A DNA stretch of 64,000 bases from Rhytidiadelphus loreus (taxonomy: Eukaryota; Streptophyta; Bryopsida; Hypnales; Hylocomiaceae). Made by a program: the position numbers and the translations under genes. Numbering within the stretch: the first letter of the stretch is position 1; every line of letters starts with the position of its first letter. Positions 53,891-64,000 of this stretch are shown piece by piece. The DNA lies in the NCBI GenBank assembly GCA_947034895.1, contig OX344761.1:21898863-21962862 (forward strand), written 5' to 3'. The notes beneath the pieces were generated by a model. That model worked only from the letters and a program-made list of their open reading frames with translations, was not told the origin of the DNA and ran no database searches.

Positions 53891-55834
53891 TGTAATGCCA
53901 ACCTTGGCCAACTAATATAGTAGACAAGTGGTTTTGTGCTCATAAGTTTTGCATCATATTTCTATTTTCTATGAAATTTGAAATGAAGGTTCATGTGGTA
54001 GTTGAAGACATTGAAATTTTTTTTCCAATTTAAAAAAATTAATTTACTATTTTGAAATTGCCCCCAATTGGATGTCTACCTTAGCCATGTTGGGTTTTTT
54101 AGTATTATTTCTAACAATAAAATGAAAATTTGAAGGTCGAATTTAGGATACAAAGACTTCTACTAAAGTTACGCAAGCCTACGAAAAGATTAAAAAGAAT
54201 AATAAAGTATCCACCTTCCACATGTGCTCAAAGTGCAGTATTTTTGCACAAGTGTAGAAAATATAATTTTTTTCCCAAAGATGCAAATGGTCAAAAAGAA
54301 GCATCTTCAAGTTAGAAAACTTTTTTTTTTGAACTTTTTAAAAAAAAAAAATTCTTTATGAATTTTTTTACTATTTTCTAAAAATACAATTCCAAAATAT
54401 CTATTTTATTTCATTTTCCATCACTCTTTTTTTTTAACAATACTTCCAAAAATAAATTTTTCTAGGCTTGAATTTTCACACACCTACTATTCTTGATGCT
54501 TTATAAATTATCCATATTTTATTTCATTTAAAAGAATTTATTTCAAAAGTGACGATGTTTTAGTACTCGAGTTGTTTTGAGCCAAAAATAGCAAGCATTT
54601 CATATCCACTTGCACTTGTTTATTCACTAGCTTTGCAAAGAAATTGATTTCTCTTGCACCTCCATCATCTATATGAAAATGAGTTTCAATCTACTGGAAA
54701 TTAATCCAATGTACAAATAACTTTCATTTGTCGTTACTAGACTAGTTGTTTTTTATGCTAAGAATTTAAGGTGTTATAGAACTAATTGGTTGAAGGTTGT
54801 GGATAACCTTGATTTCCTCCAGCCAACAAACATAAAAAAAACCCTTCCACATCAATGATGAATTTGGTAAGTGCATACAACTTTGACCCCTATAACTTCG
54901 TTGAAACAACGCCTTCCCTAGTTTAGGTTGAAATGACATTTTTGAAAAAATGGCATTTCAACATGTCATTTCAATTTGAGTTTTGCACTAGTGGCTAGAC
55001 GTTCTTCTTATGTTTTTAGGGATCTATGCTTGACATATAATTGTAATATCCTCTTGTGTGACGACCAAGAAGTGTGATATGAGGTTACTAGTTTTCATGC
55101 ATAGTGTTTTGAATTTGACTCGCAAGTTAGATAGTCACATGTGTTGCAAGTAAACTTTACTAACTTCACCATTACCAACTTGCAAGCACTTGATTAAGTC
55201 TTGGGTACTAGGGTTTTTTCATTTATTTTGGGCAATGCAAAAAGTGATCTTTGTTGGAGTGATGTAGTTGTTAACATCTATATAAGTGGATGAAACATGC
55301 AAGATATAAATGAATTTAAGACATTCATACTAAAGAGTGTACATTCATCCAACAAAGAGCAATATGATCCTTGTAATATGTAGTAAATCAACAATTTCAT
55401 CCACTTAGAATGAGGGAATATATTGCCTAATAATCCTTCAAAAAAACTTGTATCACTTTTGAACAAAATATTGCTCAAAAAAAACTTTGCTTGGTTTTCA
55501 AACTCCAACAAGAGGGTGACCACTAGACATGCATTGTGAAACTAAGATAGGAGGTCGATAGAACAACCTTTTTAAGAGTTGATTTCATTTTGGGGGAAGC
55601 TAAATTCCTTGAAGAAATTTTCAGTAAATTTTCATAGGAAGAAGAATAGAATTGGCATCTAACCCAAGTTGTTTCATATTTTTTGGACCTTTGTGGAATT
55701 AGTTCCAAATTCTTGAAGTAGAGATTGAATTATAATGTGACTGGCGGATGGCACCCAGATCACAAAGTGGCATGTTTAATTTCCATTGGATGTGTCACTA
55801 GTTGAGGTGTGAAAGTAGTTTACAATGTATTGAA
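53891..55834. other. AT-rich, no gene recognised
   Basis: Homopolymer-rich sequence with no recognisable coding content. Small frames at 54130-54315 and 55278-55708 lack domains. Confidence 0.4.
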
Positions 55835-56300
55835 AAGAGGCAACACAATTGTGTTCCAGATGCATTTCCTCCCCCCTCTTCCAAAAATTGAGATCCATTG
55901 ATTTTTTTATAAAAAATCCCCCTCTCCCTTCCAATGTCGTTGATCTCAAAAAAACAATTCGGGATACAAACATGGATACGGATATAGTATGATACAAATA
56001 CATACATAGCTATGGATATGGATTTGGATACATGACATATTCTATATCGAATGCCAACCCCACCCAATCTAAAAATTACAAAAGAGTGTGATGGGGGGTA
56101 GTATTTGAAAAATATTTTTTAATTAGTTTAATTTTTTAATTTTTTTTAACTCACCGGGGGTAGAGGTGGTAAATAAAAAATAAAAATAAAATCCAATTTT
56201 CTTTTTTTTGAGCTCATTGTCATTGTGACATTGTGTTACATTAACAAAGAGCTCAAAAGAGGTAGTATTTGCCTTTCTCCAATGTTGTCAATGTAACTAT
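55835..56300. repeat. Dispersed repeat F, uninterrupted copy
   Basis: Carries in one piece the sequence types found on both sides of Copia-2: AAAAGAGGCAACAC, TTGATTTTTTTATAAAAAAT with CCCTCTCCC, a core of GGATACGGATATAG and TATGGATATGGAT repeats, then CACCCAATCTAAAAATTACAAAAGAGTGTG, and a final CAAAAGAGGTAGTATTTGCC. Confidence 0.6.
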
Positions 56301-57060
56301 GCACTAAAATCCTAATAAATCAATTTGCACTCGGAAGGATATAATGTAAATTTTGTTAAATTTGTGGTATTCAATAATTTGAAACTTTTCAAAATGCCTA
56401 CTTTGAAACCTAAATTCATAACTATCCAAATTTTAGATCTTTACACACATTTGTACTAATATTTTTGGTGCTGGAATTGTGCCACTTTTAACAAATTGAT
56501 GTTATTTGTATGTAATACATACCATCGGGTAGACATATATTAGCTAGTAATTAAAAATTTTGAAATTGAATTTCAAGAGATTATCATTCTACATTCAAGT
56601 TACTCTACATTATATCACGCATTCATACTTCGCTACTAATATGAGGTAGACTAGCCCAATTCCGTCTTCTACTTTTGATTCCAATTCTATTCCAAAAAAC
56701 ATCCAAATCCATTCATTTTTATAATACGGTACGATTTTAGTACAATTTTGTAATTTTATGACAGACCACTTCAAAAATTTACAAAAAATTACAGTTTTAA
56801 TCTAAAAATTATAATTCCACTTGGGTTTGATTCATGAAACAAATGCACAACTCTGGAAAAATATGTGCCCCTCTTGGAGTTGGCCCAACCCCAAGATATT
56901 CAGATTCAACCCAAAGTGGTAATAGGCTTGTCTACCTTATTGATATACTTGTTTCTAATCACCAAGGACAATTCATTTTTTCATAAAACTTTAGGTTCAT
57001 TTTAAGATAACCTCGATGATAGGGTTGCCTGTCTCCGTAACCTGGTTAGTAGGGTTCACT
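56301..57060. other. No gene recognised
   Basis: AT-rich upstream flank of the phytocyanin gene. Confidence 0.4.
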
Positions 57061-57093
57061 TTGATGGTCTCGACAATAGGGTTGGTTGCGAAG

Positions 57094-57100
57094 TATATAA
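57094..57100 (+). promoter_or_regulatory. Probable TATA box of the phytocyanin gene
   Basis: TATATAA lies about 140 bp upstream of a good 5' splice site and 520 bp upstream of the start codon. Just before it, the phrases GATAATAGGGTTGCxTG / GATGGTCTCGACAATAGGGTTGGTTG recur imperfectly. Confidence 0.5.
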
Positions 57101-57235
57101 CCTGGTCCCTCCTATCCCTAAAAGGCTAGAACACACGTACTCTTTCCGCCCGGAGTCCAGCAAACCTGCCTCCATCTTCGCCTTCTTAATTAGTCAAGGA
57201 TCCTCGTGAAATAGCTTAGACTCCATACCCTCAAG

Positions 57236-57575
57236 GTACGTAACTCTTGGCTTCTAGTAAGCTTCAAACGATTTTGTAAGTGAGTGGCAGCTACATATCT
57301 CATGATCAGATAATCAATCAATCAAGCTTTTTGCTATTAAAATTCTGAGGTACCATATGGCCACAACAGTCCTGCAAGGGAGCCTCACGAAGAATTAGAA
57401 TAACAGTAATGCCGGAGAGTGTTCTTCAATCAGCTAGCTTCTGTGCGTAATATAAACAGCTGATACCTTTCTGTAATGCATGTCATGTGTTCGGCTCGAA
57501 GCGTTACTAGCTGCATTGTAGTTGTCGTTATCGATTGATTAAGCGGTTGCAATTGTGGAACTTAATTGTGCGCAG
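57236..57575 (+). other. Probable 5'UTR intron of the phytocyanin gene
   Basis: Strong donor TCAAG|GTACGT at 57236 and acceptor TTGTGCGCAG|GAAC ending at 57575, 39 bp before the start codon. The acceptor closely resembles the TTGTGCAG acceptor of the coding intron. Inference from splice motifs only. Confidence 0.5.
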
Positions 57576-57614
57576 GAACTCTGATCGATCTAGATAACAA
57601 ATCAATATTCCACC

Positions 57615-58424
57615 ATGGGAGGATCTCGTTGCACTCTGGCTGTCGTGGCCTCGGTGGTGGTGGTGGTGATGGCGGCGCTTATGGAGGGCGCCATGGCCAG
57701 GCGCTTGACTGTGGGAGGGCTTGTCGGATGGTCGGAACAAGGGCTGGAGTTTGGACGCGACCCCAATTTCTTTCAGAATTGGGCACACCGAAGTTACCCT
57801 GTCCATACCATCGACGAACTTGGTACAGATGCATTCAACTCTCCATTTCATATTCAATGACGTACATCGATCCGTCTGCTAGCTTGCTACTCTAAGGAGA
57901 CAACGTCTAGATACTGGATTGCCATTCCCGGATTAATTAACAGTGTTACATTGTCAATGGAAAATTTGTTGCCACTGCTTTTCGCCTTCTCCCTGAGTGA
58001 TTGTTGATTCCTCGGGTTCTTAGTGCAAAATCGTCTGTCTGAAAAATCTTCTGATATATATTCCCGTACGTAATTAAGGGTAGCAATGATAATCTTCAGT
58101 ATCTATTCTCGAACGTAAGCTAGGGTAGCGATTGCATGCGACGATTGTGATCCGAGCGATCGAGGTGGGCGATTTTATTAATTAATTAATTGTGCAGAGT
58201 TTCGATGGTCCTCCGGAGAGAGCGTGCTGCAGGTGGATTTCGCCGCCTTCAAAGCGTGCACCACGCGTGGTGCGATCAAGGCCTGGTTCTCGAATCCCGG
58301 CGAAGAGCAGATGAGCATGGTGTTTCCACTGAGCGACTACAAGTACCACACGCTGTACTTCATCAGCGGCGATGCCGATCATTGCCTTGATGGCCAGAAG
58401 TTCTTCATCGACGTTTTCGAATGA
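57615..58424 (+). CDS. Phytocyanin / early-nodulin-like secreted protein
   Basis: Exons 57615-57822 and 58198-58424 (donor CTTG|GTACAG, acceptor TTGTGCAG|AGTT, phase 1) give 144 residues. Residues 1-27 form a signal peptide (VVASVVVVVMAAL, cleavage after AMA). The plastocyanin-like domain follows: LTVGGLVGWS, DPNFFQNWAHR, ELEFRWSSGESVLQVDFAAFKAC, and YFISGDADHCLDGQKFFIDVF. The two Cys of the conserved disulfide (FKAC and DHC) are present. Of the four copper ligands, His (in DHC) and the axial Gln (GQK) remain. The Cys of YFIC is Ser, and the His normally before SV is Glu. It is therefore probably not a blue copper protein but an early-nodulin-like type. The C-terminus is short, without Pro-rich region or GPI signal. 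A 375-bp intron contains an ATTA repeat. Confidence 0.88.
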
Positions 58425-61400
58425 TCGATGGAGTGCCTTGCATTGCAATGTCAAGCAGTTGAATAATGAAGAAGAGTCTGGATCGATCGCTTGGAAGATG
58501 TTGCGTTTGAGTTCATGTATAGCTAGCTGCAGCAGTTTCCAAGTTCAGAATTGTTAGTAGTAATAAGGGCGACATGGCACCGTGGTAGCAAATCCAGTCG
58601 ATATGGGAAAACTGATATCACTACCGGCCTTCAGTTGTTGTTTATGCACTCAGACTAGGACTAATAAATTTGGATTATGAAGGATTTGTAAGCCGTGCAC
58701 ACTGCGGCAAATGTAACTCAATTTCATTTGAATTCATTTCAAAGCAAGTTACAATAAGTTTTGGCAAATTCTAAAAGCAAAAGTATCGCAGGCATCATCA
58801 CAAGGTTGGCTAGCTCCTTAACTTCGTGCATGCATTTCTAAGAATTTATAAAAAGAATTAACTCGTTTTCAGTGTAAAAACCATCTAAATAGAGTAAGTT
58901 GTAGATATGGTCAAGTTTATACTAATTTTTGGATTATTTCTATACTTTTACAAAGTGAACGTCAATGGCTTGTGTACTATCTTACATTTATATGTGCTTC
59001 ATCTTCTTACATTCCAAGGTACAATCTTGTAAGGCACATAAGCACAGTGTGCCATTATATTTACATGTTTAACATGAATTCATTTCTAAAGTTCATAATT
59101 TTTTATAGAAAAATCTTGCAATATGCATTGAAAAGAAAGCAATGAAAAGCAAAAGTTAATTCGATTCATATATTTCTTGTAGTCACCCATTTGAACTTAT
59201 ACTTCTCTAAGTTTGAAATTCCTTTGGAATCCTAAGAGAAATGATTTGTCCATGGCACTAGTATTTTAGGAGGAATCATTAGAGAAAAATTTCAGGACTC
59301 CAAGAGGACTGCTCCATAGGCCTCCACAGGCCTCCAAAGGGCTGCTCCACAACCCTATGAGGTACCCTGAAATTTACTTTTTTTTGCTCAAAAATTTGTT
59401 TTTCCCCTATTTCCGCCCAGCTGTACCTGTAGTGACAATGGCGCAAGAACCAAAATTTACAAATAATTTTTTTTTTAAATTTTAATCTTAAAAAAAATGT
59501 AAAAAAAATGGTAAATTTTTTTTTTTTTTTTTTTCGTGACAATTGCTTATTGTTTTGGCAAGTTGACTGCTCACTACGGGACAATTCTGAAGTGACAGGC
59601 TGAGCTCTGAAATAGCTTGGCTTGTCACTCCGGAGCACCCCTCTGGAAGGTTGATATTTCTTCTAATGGGGTGATTGCAAGAAAGACTGGTAGACTACTA
59701 TTTTGCATTACAATTGGAGTGACAAAGTTGCCATCAACTATAATTTTTGGAAAATGAAGCCGACATACTTGAAATTTTTACTAGAGATGGCTAACTTGAA
59801 AGTCATGAGATTCCTTATTTTTTTTTTAAATTGAAAAAAAATTCTATAATTAAAAATAATTCAATTTTGCTAATTTGTCACACTTTGCATTTTAGGATTT
59901 TTTAGTACTGTGGAGTAACCAAAAATTATGATGTGCACCTAAAATTTGTGTGGGCTATTTCCACACTAGATGGACATGTGTCTATCAAAGGAAATTAAAA
60001 AAACGACTACTTTTTGTCTCCACATGTGTGCAAATAGAGGTCCATTGCGTACAACATTCCAAACATTCAAAGATGGTTTTGACTTCTATTTTTTGGTGAA
60101 ATGTGATCACCATCAAGTCTTTACTGAAATGGCCAATTTTTAGGGGGAGGTTGTTCATGATTTTCTAATTATTATTAATTTATACCTAGCTGTATCTATT
60201 TTCTATGACAAAATGTTTTTTTTTCAAATAGTACTTTTTTGGTACTTATAAGTACTCAAAAGTACTATTAGCCGTCGATTTTCCATATCAATGGCTGAGA
60301 TTGTTTTATTTCACAATACTATAGTACTCATAGTATTGAGCGCAAAAAATTACAGTTTTGGCAGAACGCTATCAAAATCGTTCGATCTTTCTTGCAACCA
60401 CTTGAATAAGCTAACAAATGTTTTTAGCATTTTAGATGCATAAATTATTAGATAATACAACTTACCAAATTATATTGAATCTCCTTTGTGAATGTCATTG
60501 ATATGCTATTTGAAAGAAAAGTAGAATTGTACTATTTTTTTATTGGATTTCCCTATTTTCTTTCATTGTAACATTCTAAGGTATTGTGGTTAAAATAATA
60601 TAGTATTTGATTTTAATGAAAATGGAATGAAAAAGTTAGCACAATTTCAATTATAGATGTTGTGAATTTCAATGCTATGACTATCTATATACAACATCCA
60701 ATCAATTTGGGTTAATTTGTATGAATTTATATTCATACAATGGTTGAGGAAAAAAGTATCTATGAAGCATTCAATAAAAAATGGATAATTTGTATATGTG
60801 GAAGATAAAAATGCCCTACAAATTAATTTGTGATTGACTCATTGTTACTTCTACAAAACAGTTGTCGAATGTGGACATGTGACACTTGAAATTATGGTAC
60901 AAGAGAGGGAGATGATACCCCAAATGTATGACAAATTGGAGAAATGACAAAATGTCACATGCATGTGATCATCCCTTTCGTAAATTGCATCTTAAAATAG
61001 TAAATGAGGCCATGGTGTTGCAATGAAAAGGTAATACTAACTTCTAATATTTTTACCATTCCAAACTTAGGTGATTGTAAGAAACACCTATTCAATCATT
61101 TTGTTGTGTTTTCACAATATTCACAAGGATTTTTTTGGAGTACTTTAAAATTATAATTCTTTTTAAATAAAAAAATATGGCCAATGCAAGGGCCATTTAA
61201 GTAGATTTATCCCAGGTGAAGATAGAGTTTAAAATATTTCTTTAAGTAGAAGAACTTGTAAAGTGCAAAATCTCAAGAAAATAGGTACTTTGACATTTTA
61301 ATTTGTAAAAAGTAGGAAGATAGTTTTTAAAAATAAAATAATTTTTTTCATTTATAACAATTCTATGGAAATGGTTATTCATCCAAAGAACCACCCGAAT

Positions 61401-62646
61401 TAAAATTTTCATATTTCAAAAGCTCAATTTGTTAGATTTCATACAATATAGAATGAGCTATTTTTAGAATCCCTTTGAAGAGTAGCTTCTAATCTACTAG
61501 AAGACCATCCCTTCCAAATTTTAGCTTCAAATATTGTGGAGGATTAGATATAGTGCTAAAATCCTTTACATTTTTAAGTGTGACATTCAATTTAGGGCTA
61601 TTTTTAGATAGTATAACATTTTTGAAAAATGGAAAGGAAATTAGCCAAGGTATATGTTAGTCATGAGTAACTTACCTATAAATCTTGAGTCTTTTGGAGC
61701 CATAATGCAAAAATTATGGTCCAAAAACAAATCATTTAGAGAAGTGTGACAAAAAATAGTACAAGTGTTTTTTGCAATCACCCAATTTATGGTCCCCCGA
61801 AGTAGCCATGAAACAAGGTATCATTTGTCGGATACTTTTACCTATGTAATTAAATTTTTTACTATACATGTGTTTAAATGCCCAAAGGTAATTGAAGTCT
61901 TCAAAAATAATATTGAAGAATGTAATAAATAAGAAATAATAAGCAATGATAAATGTAATCAAGGTGAGTAAATGTAAATAAAAAATGGTAATTTTGTCAA
62001 CCAAGTATTTTTATATAATATAATAGTTTTTTAGTATGTCTACTACTCTACTTTCTAACTCTTAATGCAACCCCTTTGACTAGATCACTACCAAATATTC
62101 TCATACCACATTTTGCTATTGTTTTTTCATATACTAAAACGTGCTCAATTTAAGCAATGTTTCCATCATTGCAAAAGCAACAATTTTGAAGGTTCCTATA
62201 GACACTATTCTATATTCCAAGTACAATTTAGATGTTACATTTTATATGAACTTGTAGTAGTGTTAATTCATTACCAACAGTCAAATTAAGCTCCAACAAA
62301 TGTTGATGGAGACAACTTCAACTCTAACAATCTACAACTAGGATTTGGAAAAGGCAATGCAAAATCCTAAACTTAAAGAGCTCAATTATATAAGGTAATT
62401 ACAAAATCCCTCAATTATGTATGGTAACTATATCACCATCCAAAAATAGTATGAAAAAACTTTGTGACATTATAGGGATTCAAGAGGAAATGATGATGAA
62501 TTTTTGCATGCTTGTGAAGCAAAATACAAAAAACATACACACATTCCATCAAGCAACATGAACTACACATATCTTGGACATTGCCATTCCAATGAAGTGA
62601 ACAGGAGTTTGTTTTGAGTGGAGTCATCAATATTGAAGATCCAACC
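58425..62646. other. AT-rich, no gene recognised
   Basis: About 300 bp after the stop is probably 3'UTR of the phytocyanin gene. The rest is AT-rich with long T/A runs (notably 59463-59535), a short AGGCCTCCACAGGCCTCCAAAGG duplication near 59318, and no recognisable coding sequence on either strand. Confidence 0.45.
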
Positions 62647-62847
62647 TCAAAGTGTCAGGTCTCTTGAGTGGTGATTGGGTTGGTCCAAGTGGTCAAGACA
62701 ATTGTACTGTACAGTATGCATTTCTTCTGAGGATAAATAAAGAGCTTGCTCTTTGTGTAACCAATAATGGTTCATAACGATTGTAACAGCTTTTTCCTCT
62801 TTGAAGTTTATAAAGATAACAATGTTCAAACTATCCAAACCATGTGC
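62647..62847 (-). other. Candidate terminal exon, unidentified
   Basis: After a good acceptor (TTTCTCACTGCAG) the minus strand is open for 66 codons to a TGA. It reads AHGLDSLNIVIFINFKEEKA ... MNHYWLHKEQALYLSSEEMH. Composition looks protein-like, but I do not recognise it, and its phase does not join directly to the candidate exon at 63253-63382. Confidence 0.25.
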
Positions 62848-63252
62848 CTGCAGTGAGAAAAATAATTGCAAGAACATGAATGATATGCATTAAGGTGCCA
62901 ATTAACTAAAACCACATTACATTACAAATATCTAATAGAATTTGATGAGGAAAGGTAGACTGATTGAGTGAAAGTGTAAGACCAAATAGAGAAATGTAGA
63001 CTCAGTCTTCGTCAGTCAACGAAGTGATCAAACTAATAAGTTGAAAAAATGACACCAGTTATGCACTTTTTTCCAGTCGGAAGTTTTTTATTTCTTCGAC
63101 TGTCGATACACTAGGGACTTGAAAACAGCCTTCACATCTAAAGTGAATGCAAATGCTAGCCTCTAACCTTAATACAAAAATGACGTGGCCTTGTAAGTGA
63201 CATTCAACTTTTCAGAACTTGAAGTGATGAGCTCCAAATATAACTCTCTTAC
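62848..63252. other. No feature seen
   Basis: AT-rich sequence between two weak exon candidates. Confidence 0.35.
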
Positions 63253-63382
63253 TGTCTGCAACCTGCCACACGAGAGATGTTGAGATGTGATTGGTAAAGT
63301 ACACTAGTACAACGATGGCAGATGACTTGCACAAATTGCCACGAGTACTCATAGCAATGTTTGTCCTTAATATGCAGTTCAC
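63253..63382 (-). other. Candidate internal exon, unidentified
   Basis: Bounded on minus by AATTTGTGCAG and ACA|GTAAGA. One frame reads ELHIKDKHCYEYSWQFVQV then ICHRCTSVLYQSHLNISRV. It is rich in Cys, His and Tyr and looks more like protein than the overlapping frames. No family recognised. It may belong to a gene running off the right edge. Confidence 0.25.
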
Positions 63383-64000
63383 CTGCACAAATTGCTCACT
63401 CAAGGAGTTACCTACATTAGGGAATTAAATGTTACAAATTGAGCAGTAATCACCTGGTGTTCGGAGCAGGGATCCACTGACAGCAGAGGAGCCCCTTACA
63501 TCACGAATTTAGAAAAATCCATGTATCAGTACCCAATCTACTAAGGCAGAAAATGGGTTTCTCGGTCACACCAAAGAATGATGAGTTAATTGACACCCAT
63601 CATCTCAATTGCATTCATTGGTGGTACCGACCACAATCAATATGGGCGTTAGTTGACGCTCATACCATGTCAGACTCCACTTCGTACTTGATATTTCTCC
63701 AGCACTGCATGTGCAGCCTCAAATTTTCTTAGCATTGATCATTTCTGCATTTGACCACTGATTAAGGTCACGCCTTCAAGATTGTGGGGAGGGTCAAAGA
63801 GGAGAATCGCCTGACTTTCGCATACTAGGCTTTCTTTTCACCTTTGGTGCCTGCAGGTACATTCGATGTGCAACACTATCAGAAACTGTGTTTCAAAGAC
63901 AAATTAAGAGATGGCACTCGCCTTAAAGACTGAGGTTTCAAAATTTTACAGCCGTGCAGCCATACCCGAAAACATAAGCTCAGCTTGAACAGCCCAAAGT
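63383..64000. other. Right edge, unresolved
   Basis: GC content rises and several acceptor-like sites occur on the minus strand (for example CCTGCAG near 63855). I see no coding frame I can support. Confidence 0.3.

Noticed and set aside
57528..57857. Minus-strand 109-codon frame with a His-rich run over the phytocyanin exon
   Set aside because: Shadow of exon 1; the His run is the complement of the GTGGTGGTGGTG coding for the signal-peptide valines.
1..64000. CRISPR arrays, rRNA genes and tRNA genes
   Set aside because: None seen. The direct repeats found are tandem without unique spacers, and I found no convincing cloverleaf sequence; a tRNAscan-SE run would be decisive.

Overview
The window reads as nuclear DNA of a land plant with a large, repeat-rich genome. 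Three plant genes with recognisable proteins support this. The first is a phosphatidylglycerophosphate synthase (PGP1-type) with a long N-terminal extension and seven exons (50103-52436, minus). The second is a 71-residue DUF3339-type two-helix membrane protein (38431-38646, plus). The third is a secreted phytocyanin / early-nodulin-like protein in two exons (57615-58424, plus). Almost everything else is transposable elements of many ages, set in AT-rich sequence with no visible genes. Two DNA-transposon types here (Tc1 DD34E and piggyBac) are not the usual angiosperm set, so a seedless plant is plausible; that is inference.

Layout. 1-8.7 kb: a decayed transposase-like gene, open at the left window edge, split by a young Ty1/copia element (Copia-1, 803-6380, LTRs differing at one site). 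9.5-9.9 kb: one small unknown ORF. 10.6-11.3 kb: short tandem repeats and a foldback. 11.5-14.7 kb: a PIF/Harbinger element with convergent Myb/SANT-like and DDE transposase pseudogenes. 15.2-16.5 kb: a piggyBac-like transposase wreck. 18-31 kb: a graveyard of non-coding, LTR-like repeats with conserved TATA boxes, GC-rich minisatellites and a MITE-like insertion whose empty site survives in a neighbouring paralogue. 32.3 kb: a 131-bp CACTA-type MITE. 34-35.6 kb: a complete but inactivated Tc1-like element. 37.2 kb: a 126-bp tandem duplication. 38.4 kb: the DUF3339 gene, followed by a tiny retro-insertion with 16-bp target duplications. 40-41.6 kb: a second, more decayed Harbinger. 43.35-48.86 kb: Copia-2 on the minus strand, 335-bp LTRs, TSD GATAC, inserted in an older repeat that has another copy near 56 kb. 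50.1-52.4 kb: PGP1. 53-57 kb: dispersed repeats. 57.1-58.4 kb: the phytocyanin gene with a probable 5'UTR intron. 58.4-64 kb: AT-rich sequence with two weak exon candidates.

The genes do not form a pathway. The most informative signals are in the elements. Both Copia elements seem to use primer-binding sites that match the anticodon arm of a tRNA, not its 3' end: initiator Met for Copia-1 and Ile(IAU) for Copia-2, the latter with C opposite the inosine. The in-frame stops in the dead DNA transposons are all explainable as C-to-T changes. Copia-2 carries two one-base gains, both in homopolymers, and an unusually long insert inside its reverse transcriptase. The phytocyanin lacks at least two of the four copper ligands.
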